From Aegicerativicinus sediminis (GTDB lineage: Bacteria; Bacteroidota; Bacteroidia; Flavobacteriales; Flavobacteriaceae), in assembly GCF_015476115.1 (NCBI RefSeq), contig NZ_CP064295.1, forward strand, positions 3,776,001 to 3,840,000: a stretch of 64,000 nucleotides of DNA. Reading direction: 5' to 3'. The notes under the pieces were generated by a model that was not told where the DNA came from, made no database searches, and worked only from the letters and a program-made list of their open reading frames with translations. Each line of letters starts with the position of its first letter. Positions within the stretch are counted from its first letter, which is position 1. Positions 54,884-62,602 of the stretch are shown here, one piece after another. The position numbers were made by a program, and so were the translations under genes.

Positions 54884-55639
54884 CTAATTATTTTTTAGTT
54901 CATCCATTACAAGATTTAAAAGAGCATTAGAATCATCCAGTCCCGCTTCTTGCATTCTTAACATAAATGTGGCACTATTATATTCTGAAATAATATTTTT
55001 TTTGAAATCAAAACCATTTATCCGTTCCAAAATATCTTTATAGGATACAAGGTCATTTCTATAACCTAATTCACCATCTATTCTTTCCATACCCGGTATT
55101 ATGCTATTTATATTTAAACTATAATTTGACCCGGTTCTTCTCTTTTCTATTCTTTCATTTCTATGTTCGCTTTTAAAATAATAATCGTTTAAGGCAGATC
55201 TTAAAACGGTACTTCTGAAATATTTCATTGCTCCAGTATTTTTTAATTCTTCAAATGTTCCGTTTGCTATTCCAGGATGTGCAATTGATAAATTAGTTCC
55301 ACTCATTAAATATCTGAGAACTGTAGTGGAATCTTCAGTTATAAGTTGCTCTTTATTAATCAACTCCAATAATGAACCTAAAGACTCATGTTTGTTTTTT
55401 AGTGATTTAATTGTCCATGAAAAATTAAGCGTATCAGCTATAAGGTCATTTGAAATCCTCGTTAAATAATCCTTTTCAGAAATTCTATCTAAGTTGTAAT
55501 TGTTCCAGTTGTTTATTTGAAGGGCAATCAAAATACCAATAACCACAAGTACGATTTCTCCAATTGCATATAAAAGATACTTGCTAAATTTATGTTCAGT
55601 CAATAGTTTCTGTCTAATTTTTCTAAAGAACTTTATCAT
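54884..55639 (-). CDS. DUF6090 family membrane protein (paralogue 2)
   Basis: A 251-residue DUF6090 protein: amphipathic basic start MIKFFRKIRQKLLTEHKFSK, a membrane helix at about residues 22-41 (GEIVLVVIGILIALQINNW), then a helical extracytoplasmic body (FSWTIKSLKNKHESLGSLLE, HPGIANGTFEELKNTGAMKYF-like). It is downstream of paralogues 3 and 4 but has its own upstream element at 55664-55725, so it is probably transcribed separately. It belongs to the FRKIRQKL sequence subgroup with paralogues 1, 3 and 5. Function unknown. Confidence 0.83.
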   Translation of the reverse strand: MIKFFRKIRQKLLTEHKFSKYLLYAIGEIVLVVIGILIALQINNWNNYNLDRISEKDYLTRISNDLIADTLNFSWTIKSLKNKHESLGSLLELINKEQLITEDSTTVLRYLMSGTNLSIAHPGIANGTFEELKNTGAMKYFRSTVLRSALNDYYFKSEHRNERIEKRRTGSNYSLNINSIIPGMERIDGELGYRNDLVSYKDILERINGFDFKKNIISEYNSATFMLRMQEAGLDDSNALLNLVMDELKNN

Positions 55640-55663
55640 TCGCTAATGGTTGGTTATGATGAA

Positions 55664-55725
55664 GTACAATTGTTTATATAACCCAGCGTATTGTTAGTTA
55701 GGTCACTAATTTAACAAATAAAATA
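55664..55725 (-). repeat. Dispersed upstream element, copy 3 (DUF6090 gene at 54884)
   Basis: Variant with ACAATTGTTTATATAACC, AGCG, TATTGT and then CACTAATTTAACAAATAAAA on the plus strand. The inverted repeat is ACAAT/ATTGT. The box TAAATTAG (minus) lies at 55706-55713, 66 bp before the ATG at 55639. Confidence 0.68.
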
Positions 55726-55798
55726 TCCCATAGTTAAGCTTGGGGAATTTACTAAAAAAACAATACGGTACACGAACGAAAATCATAGTATGCTTTCG

Positions 55799-56584
55799 TT
55801 ACTTTTTTAAATTGAGTTCATTGTCAATTTTTCGGATAAGTCTGTTAGCCCATTCTTCTTCAGATTCAAGAAATTTTATCCCTATGGTAAGTCTTATCGA
55901 AAGATCATTTAAATAATTTTCAAGACTGATATCTCCTCTAATATCTTTTGGCAGCAACATAGGTCGGTTGTCCTCTTTGTAACGTTCCAAAGCATAATGT
56001 CCACCTTGGCCGTCCCGTCCTCTTACATTTTTGGAATACAAAAGATATTTTGTAACCAGGTTATTTTCTTTATAGGCGTTGATAAACCTTTTCGTTTCAG
56101 TGACGTGATGTTCAAGCCTCATATTATTATAATAATTTGATAACTCGTTGACCAAGCTATCATTGGTAATATTGTTCATATAACCCGTACTCGTTGCTAT
56201 ATCAAATGAAGTCCTGTTAGCGCTTGGCACTATAAAGTAACTAATTAAATGAAAATCATTGATGAATTGTAAACTGTCTTCAAGTGGTTTTGAAGCATCG
56301 ATAAAATATTCCAAAAGCTTTAGTCCCGCTTTGTTTTGTGATATTTTAAATTCTTTTACACGTCTTAATTCGGAAATATCACTCTCCAAATCCCTTTTAA
56401 TGTTCTTTAAAAGGGTCTTTTCTATTTGCCGATCTTTTTTTTCCAATTGCCAAGTATTAACCTGAAGTGCAATCAAAATCCCAATTACGACAAGAATAAT
56501 TTCACCTAACGCATAGATAAAGTATCTAGTAAATTTATTTTCAGTCAGTAATTTTTGTCTAATTTTTCTTAGGAACGTGATCAT
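55799..56584 (-). CDS. DUF6090 family membrane protein (paralogue 3)
   Basis: A 261-residue DUF6090 protein with start MITFLRKIRQKLLTENKFTR, one membrane helix (GEIILVVIGILIALQVNTW) and a long helical region rich in Lys/Glu (KRDLESDISELRRVKEFKIS). It starts 4 bp after the stop of paralogue 4, so the two are one transcript and probably translationally coupled. It has no dispersed element of its own, which fits this arrangement. Function unknown. Confidence 0.83.
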   Translation of the reverse strand: MITFLRKIRQKLLTENKFTRYFIYALGEIILVVIGILIALQVNTWQLEKKDRQIEKTLLKNIKRDLESDISELRRVKEFKISQNKAGLKLLEYFIDASKPLEDSLQFINDFHLISYFIVPSANRTSFDIATSTGYMNNITNDSLVNELSNYYNNMRLEHHVTETKRFINAYKENNLVTKYLLYSKNVRGRDGQGGHYALERYKEDNRPMLLPKDIRGDISLENYLNDLSIRLTIGIKFLESEEEWANRLIRKIDNELNLKK

Positions 56585-56588
56585 TTGA

Positions 56589-57326
56589 CTAATAAGGTTG
56601 TAAACGTTTTAATTCTAAATCTATCTCTTTATTTAGGGATTCTATGGTCTGTTGTATGGTGATTATTAGTCGTTCATATAGAAAGGATCTATTTTGTTTA
56701 AGACGCCACAACAAGTTAGTAATATGCACATTATTCTTTAAGAAATCCAATTCACTAGGGCTAAAGCTTCGTGATTCTAAATGGAGGATTTCATAAATAA
56801 TTGGAGTTAATTGTTGATCATTAAATCTAATCTGATTCTGGTTGACTTCTCTAATATTAGGATAACTATAACTATACAGTGATGAGATTTTGGAGCGAAT
56901 CGTATCGTTAGAAATTATGTCAATTCCAGCAGATTTTATATTCTCAAAAGTCGCTGTATTAAAAACAAAATCCCACTCTGGCGAAAAACATGAATAATAA
57001 AATTGGGATAGGGAATCGTTGGAGTAGATTTCTTCATTCCTATAATACTTATCCAATTTCTCATGACTTTCAAGCCTTCCTTTATAAATACGTCCTGCTG
57101 GAATGAATTCCCCTTTTAGGTCGCTTTCTAAACCTTTTTTTAGTTCGGCCAAATAAACGATCTCTTTTTGTCTCTTTCGTCTATGGTCATTCCAATTGTT
57201 AATCTGAAGGGCAATCAATATCCCGATCACCACTAATAAAATTTCACCAATAGCATATTTTAGATACTTTACAGTTTTGTCTCTCTCCATAAGGTCGAAT
57301 CTTATTCGTCTAAAAAACTTAAACAC
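56589..57326 (-). CDS. DUF6090 family membrane protein (paralogue 4)
   Basis: A 245-residue DUF6090 protein of the second sequence subgroup: its start MFKFFRRIRFDLMERDKTVK differs from the MIKFFRKIRQKL group and matches paralogue 6. One membrane helix (GEILLVVIGILIALQINNW) precedes a helical body ending in NKEIDLELKRLQPY. The 5' leader (ACACAG-TT-ATGTTGATGTTTT) is similar to that of paralogue 6. It is the first gene of the pair with paralogue 3. Function unknown. Confidence 0.83.
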   Translation of the reverse strand: MFKFFRRIRFDLMERDKTVKYLKYAIGEILLVVIGILIALQINNWNDHRRKRQKEIVYLAELKKGLESDLKGEFIPAGRIYKGRLESHEKLDKYYRNEEIYSNDSLSQFYYSCFSPEWDFVFNTATFENIKSAGIDIISNDTIRSKISSLYSYSYPNIREVNQNQIRFNDQQLTPIIYEILHLESRSFSPSELDFLKNNVHITNLLWRLKQNRSFLYERLIITIQQTIESLNKEIDLELKRLQPY

Positions 57327-57487
57327 AGTTTATGTTGATGTTTTGGTTTTCTCCGCAAGCTGGTATCTCAATCAAATGTTCACAGCATATCTCGTTTTGA
57401 CTCACAAAACTGAATTTCGATAATCTATAGAATGTTATCATTGGTTAATTGCTATACAGATAATCATTGCCTTCATTGAGAAATATC

Positions 57488-58780
57488 CTATTTTCTAAGT
57501 TTTTCAAAGAGCCAGCTGTCTTTCATTTCGCGTTGTTCAGGAAATGTCCAATGTTGTGTTTCTTGAAAAATATGGAGCTCTTTTTCAGCATTAATTACAT
57601 TATAAGCAGCATACATTGAGGCTGGAGGACAAACGTTATCGTTATAACCCCAACTATACCATCCCGGGACTTTAACAAATCGGGCAAAGTTTACAACATC
57701 ATAATACTTTGAAGTTTCAATTTTCTCAGGCTTATTAGTGTACTCATCCGTAAATAATTGCGGCCAACCTCCGGCACGTCCATGCAAAAAACCGGTCATG
57801 TCTGAAAGTGCTGGGTAAAATGCTGCCAAATAACTTATTCGGCTGTCTAAGCTTGCTGTAATGATCGAAAGTGCTCCACCCTGGCTTCCTCCTGTAACTC
57901 CGAGATTATTTCCGTCAAAATTGTCAAGACTCTCTATAAAATCAACAGCTCTTACACAACCGAGATATACCCGTTTGTAGTAGGCGTTATCTTTATCATC
58001 TAGATTTGTTGTAAAATATTGATTTAATGCACCTTGCCTTAAATTATCATAAACAGTTTGATCAAGGTTCACTGGAATACCATGAATACCGATTGTAAAA
58101 GAAATAAATCCTTCTTCTGCTTCTGAAACCTCACCATAATATGGCCTTACTCCTGCTCCAGGAACATGTAAAATTGCAGGATATTTTCCTTCTTTTTTAG
58201 GCTTACATAAAACGCCATAAATTTTTCCTTGAACATTGTCCAGCTGAACGTGGTACACGTCAACTTTATTTGTACACCTTTCGGGTATTAAGGTAAGAAT
58301 TGGATTAATTGCCACCTTGCCCAACTCTTCTTTCCCCTTTTTCCAAAATTCTTCAAAATCATTGGGTAAGGTTGTAGTTGGTTCTATCTTATCTGGCGAA
58401 AATCCGACAGTTGCATAAGAGGTATACTCGTTACCGGCAACTTCCACTGTGGCTGTGCAGCGCAGAAATCCTGCTTCATTAAATTTTTTTGCCTTTACTT
58501 TTGTTGCCCCATTTTTTAGTATTAAAGTCCCTTCATCCCAAATTTTTATAAAACGATAACCGGGATCAGGTTGAATGGTATACTTAATTTCAATACCCTC
58601 CATTGGGGTATTATTTCTTAACGCAGTCAAAGAAAATTCAACCTGCTCACCAATTTCGTATGTCCAATCATTATGGTTCGGAGTTACAATTACTTTAACA
58701 AGTTCTTCACGGGGTTGTGCACTTAGGAAACTATAAAATAGTAGTGCAAATACTATTGAAAATTTAAATTTGAGTTTCAT
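57488..58780 (-). CDS. CE7-type acetylxylan/cephalosporin-C esterase
   Basis: A 430-residue exported alpha/beta hydrolase with signal peptide 1-21 (FLSAQP). An amino-terminal domain (about residues 25-140) precedes the CE7 catalytic part, which begins LPNDFEEFWKKGKEELGKVA. The catalytic triad is readable as S299 in GVTGGSQGGALS, D381 in GYNDNVCPP and H410 in QHWTFPEQ. CE7 enzymes de-acetylate xylo-oligosaccharides and some antibiotics. It has a copy of the dispersed element 28 bp before its ATG and lies next to, but divergent from, the pentapeptide gene. No sugar transporters are close. Confidence 0.89.
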   Translation of the reverse strand: MKLKFKFSIVFALLFYSFLSAQPREELVKVIVTPNHNDWTYEIGEQVEFSLTALRNNTPMEGIEIKYTIQPDPGYRFIKIWDEGTLILKNGATKVKAKKFNEAGFLRCTATVEVAGNEYTSYATVGFSPDKIEPTTTLPNDFEEFWKKGKEELGKVAINPILTLIPERCTNKVDVYHVQLDNVQGKIYGVLCKPKKEGKYPAILHVPGAGVRPYYGEVSEAEEGFISFTIGIHGIPVNLDQTVYDNLRQGALNQYFTTNLDDKDNAYYKRVYLGCVRAVDFIESLDNFDGNNLGVTGGSQGGALSIITASLDSRISYLAAFYPALSDMTGFLHGRAGGWPQLFTDEYTNKPEKIETSKYYDVVNFARFVKVPGWYSWGYNDNVCPPASMYAAYNVINAEKELHIFQETQHWTFPEQREMKDSWLFEKLRK

Positions 58781-58807
58781 TTACTTTGTTTTTAAGATAC
58801 TGTCCCT

Positions 58808-58915
58808 GATTGTATATCGCAGCGTTGAGATGGTTTGGTTACTAATTTAACAAATAAAAATTGGCAATGGTTGAGCCTAAGGATTTTCTGTTTAGGAAAA
58901 TTTTAAGCAATGAAC
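58808..58915 (-). repeat. Dispersed upstream element, copy 4 (CE7 gene), extended form
   Basis: Contains GCAGCGTTGAGATGGTTTGG and then ACTAATTTAACAAATAAAAA; the box TAAATTAG (minus) is at 58842-58849, 61 bp before the CE7 ATG. The similarity to copy 6 (61621-61735) continues for about 50 bp past the core as AAGGATTTTCTGT... This extension also lies upstream of the divergent pentapeptide gene. Confidence 0.68.
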
Positions 58916-58974
58916 CATCCACATTGTTGGGCATAGTCTTTTTAGGTAACTTTAGGCATTACCAACAAATTATA

Positions 58975-60072
58975 ATGGCAAACGAGAAACAATTGAATTT
59001 GCTTAAAGGAAGCATAAACGAATGGAACAATTGGCGGGCCGAAAATCCTAATGAAGAAGTTAATTTGATTTCAGCTGATTTATTTCAAACCAATCTATCA
59101 GGTGCAGACCTTCATAATGCCGATTTAAGAAGAATGAACTTAAGAGATGTAAATCTAAGTTCAGCGAATTTAGCAGGAGCTCAATTATATAGAGCGAATA
59201 TGAATGGAGTTAACTTGAGAAACGCAAACCTTTCTGGAGCCAATTTATATAGAGTTTATTTAGGCCGTGCAGATTTGAGGGGAGCAAATTTAAGTAACGC
59301 CAATTTACAAATGGCACTTCTTTCTCAGACTAAGCTAGAAGGTGCCTCATTTAATAAGGCTTTTGTACATGGGATCTCAACGTGGAATTTAGAAGGCACA
59401 CCATCCAATCAATCTGGATTGGTTATAACAAGTGACCATGAAGCCCAAGTGACTGTTGATGATTTAAAAATGGCTCAATTTGTTTATTTATTATTAACTA
59501 ATAAAGAGATAAAAGATGTAATCCATACTGTAACATCTAAAGCTGTCTTAATCCTTGGCCGATTTTATGGGGAAAGAAAGGCTGTCTTAGATGCATTGAG
59601 AGAAGAGTTAAAAAAGAATGATTTGGCGCCAATTATATTTGATTTTGAACCGTCTAGTAATCGTGACCTTACCGAAACAGTTCAACTGTTAGCCAATATG
59701 TCTAAATTTATTATTGCAGATATTACAGATGCGAAAAGTATTCCTCAGGAATTGTCTCATATCGTACCATTTTTTCCATCAATTCCAGTGAGACCAATAC
59801 TATTGAAAAACGAAAGTACTTATGCGATGTACGAGCACTGGGAAAAATTTGATTCAGTTCTTCCCATTTTTTATTATGAAGATAAAACCCATTTGTTAAG
59901 AAACATAAAGAATCAAATATTGGACGTAATTGAAAATTGGAGGAATAAAATTGATGAAAAATCCGCTGCAGAAAAACAAAATTTAGAACAGCAAAAGAAA
60001 TTTAACGAACTAAAGGAAACAAACCCTGAACTTTATAAACAGCTAAAAGAACAAGGAATCATCGTTAATTAA
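58975..60072 (+). CDS. Pentapeptide-repeat protein with nucleotide-binding/TIR-like C-terminal domain
   Basis: A 365-residue protein using the ATG at 58975 (the open frame extends to a TTG at 58861 inside the repeat, which I reject). Residues about 31-125 are pentapeptide repeats of the A(D/N)LxX type (ANLAGAQLYRANMNGVNLRN), expected to form a right-handed beta-helix. Residues about 185-330 form a Rossmann-like domain: SKAVLILGRFYGERKAVLDA, APIIFDFEPSSNRDLTETVQ and SKFIIADITDAKSIPQELSH. The latter family accompanies pentapeptide repeats in several phyla and looks TIR-like, but I do not see the NAD-cleaving glutamate clearly. A polar coiled-coil tail ends the protein. Role unknown; defence or signalling is possible. 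Confidence 0.72.
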   Translation: MANEKQLNLLKGSINEWNNWRAENPNEEVNLISADLFQTNLSGADLHNADLRRMNLRDVNLSSANLAGAQLYRANMNGVNLRNANLSGANLYRVYLGRADLRGANLSNANLQMALLSQTKLEGASFNKAFVHGISTWNLEGTPSNQSGLVITSDHEAQVTVDDLKMAQFVYLLLTNKEIKDVIHTVTSKAVLILGRFYGERKAVLDALREELKKNDLAPIIFDFEPSSNRDLTETVQLLANMSKFIIADITDAKSIPQELSHIVPFFPSIPVRPILLKNESTYAMYEHWEKFDSVLPIFYYEDKTHLLRNIKNQILDVIENWRNKIDEKSAAEKQNLEQQKKFNELKETNPELYKQLKEQGIIVN

Positions 60073-60135
60073 CAGAGTTGGACTTTCGGTAATGGTTGGT
60101 AAATGAAATTAGAAATATTACTATCCCCCTCAAAA

Positions 60136-60639
60136 CTAATTATTAGGTTGAGGATTATAGGCCCAACATTCCATTTCCACTCGAGCACCTAGTGCAAGAC
60201 CCCCAACACCCATGGCCGAGCGTGTAGGGTACCGACCTGCCTCGAAGTAATTTGCATAAACATCATTGAAATTATGCCATTCGGACATATCAGCAAGCAT
60301 TACCGTACACTTAAAAACGTCTTCTAAACCAAGTCCATGAGAAGCCAATGTGGCCTTAATCCGTTTAAACAACTGGTGGGTTTCAGGTACAATTCCACCC
60401 GGTACCACACCTGTTCCATTGCCCGCATCTCCTATCTCCCCTGAAAGAAAAAGTATATCCCCAACTTGCACTGCGCTTGAAAAAGGATATGGTAGTTCAG
60501 ATGGAGTAAAAACAGGCGGCTGTTTCTCCACTACAGTATTAGTAATTTTTTTTTGATCATCCATTTTTTCTTGTTGGCCCTGGTCACAACTAATCAAAAC
60601 AACCAACATTATTAATGATAATTTGTTCAAATACCTCAT
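60136..60639 (-). CDS. RidA-family lipoprotein
   Basis: A 167-residue protein: lipoprotein signal peptide ending VLISC (lipid at C18), a short linker, then a complete RidA/YjgF domain (SSAVQVGDILFLSGEIGDAG, FNDVYANYFEAGRYPTRSAM). The arginine of PTRSA and the ending ARVEMECWAY match the imine/enamine deaminase active-site region (Arg105 in E. coli RidA). RidA proteins normally work in the cytosol on PLP-enzyme imines, so export as a lipoprotein is unusual. It has its own copy of the dispersed element 25 bp upstream of the ATG. Confidence 0.85.
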   Translation of the reverse strand: MRYLNKLSLIMLVVLISCDQGQQEKMDDQKKITNTVVEKQPPVFTPSELPYPFSSAVQVGDILFLSGEIGDAGNGTGVVPGGIVPETHQLFKRIKATLASHGLGLEDVFKCTVMLADMSEWHNFNDVYANYFEAGRYPTRSAMGVGGLALGARVEMECWAYNPQPNN

Positions 60640-60663
60640 GATTATAAAACTAGATTAATGATT

Positions 60664-60718
60664 ACTAACGGTGTTTAAAGCAGCGTTACGCTGGTTTAAG
60701 ACCAAGATAGTAAAATGA
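60664..60718 (-). repeat. Dispersed upstream element, copy 5 (RidA-lipoprotein gene)
   Basis: ACTAACGGTGTTTAAAGCAG, CGTTA, GGTTTAAGACCAAGATAG, TAAAATGA on the plus strand. The inverted repeat here is TAACG/CGTTA where copy 7 has CAACG/CGTTG, a paired change that supports real base pairing. The box TATCTTGG (minus) lies 61 bp before the ATG. Confidence 0.7.
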
Positions 60719-60827
60719 GTAAAATTATGAAGTTGAGTGAATTGCGAATAATAGTCCCTATTGTCACCATGATCTGAAGCAATGAGCATTAAATGGTGTC
60801 TTGCAAAGTTTTTTAATATTAGAATAT

Positions 60828-61598
60828 CTACTTGCTTTCTAAATATGCCTGAATGTTCTTGTCTAATTTCAGAGCGCTTTTTAGTAATTCCTCATATCGA
60901 GGCATTAAAGCATCAAGATTGTACTTTTTTTGTCTCAAAGTATTAATGATAAAATAATTGTTCTTATAATCGTCTAATGTTCTTTCGGGTTTTTTAAAAT
61001 CTTCCGGTTGTCCATACATAGCTATTTGGTTTCCTTGTGAATCATTGAAACTAATTTGTGGGATATAGTCATATTGTAATACAAAAGGGGCAGTAATATT
61101 CCTAGTGTAATCCTCTAAGGCAGATTGCCACAACAAATAATCTGTATTGTAATAACTGACAATATTATCAGCCAGTTCATCACTGGTTATTAACCTAATT
61201 TCTCCCGTTGTCTGCAGATTGTTAAATGTTGTCATATTTAACTTTACTGCTCCAACCTGTAGAATAGATGAGAAGTGGCGCATAAACTCTTCCTTTGTTG
61301 AAACGGTTTTTTCAGATAATATATCGAGGCATTGCTTATAGCTATCAATCATACTTTTTTTAAAATCCAATTGGTACTCCAAAATTTTTACATCATCTCT
61401 CAAATTTAATTGTAGCTTTTTTAAGATTTCTCTTTCTTCATTTTCTGCTTTTCTTTGTTCATTCCAATTATTTATCTGAAGGGCAATCAATATTCCGATT
61501 ACTACCAATAAAATTTCTCCAAGGGCATATAGTAAATACTTGCTGAATTTGTTTTCAGTCAATAATCGTTGTCTTATTTTTCTAAAGAATTTTATCAT
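60828..61598 (-). CDS. DUF6090 family membrane protein (paralogue 5)
   Basis: A 256-residue DUF6090 protein. The amino end MIKFFRKIRQRLLTENKFSK and helix GEILLVVIGILIALQINNW are nearly the same as in paralogues 1-3, while the helical body (ILKKLQLNLRDDVKILEYQL) is more divergent, as expected for an N-terminally conserved family. Its ATG is 23 bp downstream of an extended dispersed element. Function unknown. The high conservation at the 5' end could also reflect recent duplication or gene conversion. Confidence 0.83.
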   Translation of the reverse strand: MIKFFRKIRQRLLTENKFSKYLLYALGEILLVVIGILIALQINNWNEQRKAENEEREILKKLQLNLRDDVKILEYQLDFKKSMIDSYKQCLDILSEKTVSTKEEFMRHFSSILQVGAVKLNMTTFNNLQTTGEIRLITSDELADNIVSYYNTDYLLWQSALEDYTRNITAPFVLQYDYIPQISFNDSQGNQIAMYGQPEDFKKPERTLDDYKNNYFIINTLRQKKYNLDALMPRYEELLKSALKLDKNIQAYLESK

Positions 61599-61620
61599 TG
61601 TTTATGTTGTTCTTAATGAA

Positions 61621-61735
61621 TCACAACGATTAGTATAACACAGCGTTGATGTGGTTTAGTTACTAATTTAAAAAATAAAAATTGCCAAATTTCAGCCAAA
61701 GGATTTTCTGTCCAGTAAAATCAGAATAAATGAAC
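61621..61735 (-). repeat. Dispersed upstream element, copy 6 (DUF6090 gene at 60828), extended form
   Basis: CACAACGATTAGTATAACAC, CGTTG, GATGTGGTTTAGTTACTA and AATTTAAAAAATAAAA on the plus strand; inverted repeat CAACG/CGTTG. The box TAAATTAG (minus) lies at 61663-61670, 64 bp before the ATG at 61598. It shares an additional ~50-bp downstream extension with copy 4 (for example AAGGATTTTCTGT). Confidence 0.7.
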
Positions 61736-61766
61736 TTTATAGGGCGTTGAATTCGGCTTATTGAAC

Positions 61767-62537
61767 TCACTTTTTACATTTTTTTAGTAATAGTTGATAC
61801 GAATTATCCATAAGCTCATTGATTGCAGAAAAATGCTGTTTTTTTCTGTCTGCCATGGCGATATTAAACAAAATAGCTAGTTGTAATTTTTTATAATACT
61901 CACTGGTTTTGTCTTTTGTCCAATCATCATGAGGCAAAGTTTGTAGAATCTCAGGACCAAGCAATTCTCTCACATATTCGAATTCTTGTATGGCGCCAAT
62001 CTCAATTGAAGTGTTGACCAAATCAAAAACCTTTTTTGTTATTTCATCTCTATTTTGTTTTAATTGAAACTGTTTGTTTTCCAATTCACTGTAATATTGG
62101 ATCAAGCTATTTTTTATGGAGATATCATTAAGTAACTTCAGGTTTCCTGAAGAAATTAAATCTTTGAAGGTTACATTACGAGGTTCATAAATTTCACTCC
62201 TGGTCGCCAGAATAAACTGATTCATTATATAATACTTGTCTTTTGTGCCAGCATCTAAATCCAAAAGAATTTTTTTACTTAAATCGATTCTATAATTTGA
62301 CTCATCTTTTAATTCGTCTATTCGTTGTTTATCGAGTTCAAAGTCCTCTAGGATTCTGCAATAATAAAGAAGTTCAGATTTGGCGTTCTTTTTTTGATCA
62401 TACCAATCATTGATAGTTAATGCAATTAAAATTCCAATAACCACAAGGATGATTTCACCAATAGCATATTTCAGATACTTTGCAGTTTTGTGATTCTCCA
62501 TAAGGTCAAATCTAATTCGTCTAAAAAACTTAAACAC
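61767..62537 (-). CDS. DUF6090 family membrane protein (paralogue 6)
   Basis: A 256-residue DUF6090 protein of the second subgroup with paralogue 4: start MFKFFRRIRFDLMENHKTAK, one helix (GEIILVVIGILIALTINDW), then a mostly helical body ending SINELMDNSYQLLLKKCKK-like (INELMDNSYQLLLKKCKK). It lacks the dispersed element but its leader resembles that of paralogue 4 (ACACAGGTTCTGTTGATGTT). It is located between the nitrilase gene and paralogue 5. Function unknown. Confidence 0.83.
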   Translation of the reverse strand: MFKFFRRIRFDLMENHKTAKYLKYAIGEIILVVIGILIALTINDWYDQKKNAKSELLYYCRILEDFELDKQRIDELKDESNYRIDLSKKILLDLDAGTKDKYYIMNQFILATRSEIYEPRNVTFKDLISSGNLKLLNDISIKNSLIQYYSELENKQFQLKQNRDEITKKVFDLVNTSIEIGAIQEFEYVRELLGPEILQTLPHDDWTKDKTSEYYKKLQLAILFNIAMADRKKQHFSAINELMDNSYQLLLKKCKK

Positions 62538-62602
62538 AGGTTCTGTTGATGTTCTTGTTTTAATTAATGATTAATCCCAAACATTATTATACGGTGGTGT
62601 AG

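Noticed and set aside
58861-58974. TTG start extending the pentapeptide gene upstream
   Set aside because: The extension lies in the dispersed element, codes an unpromising sequence and would need a rare start, while a good ATG (58975) precedes the first repeat-like residues.
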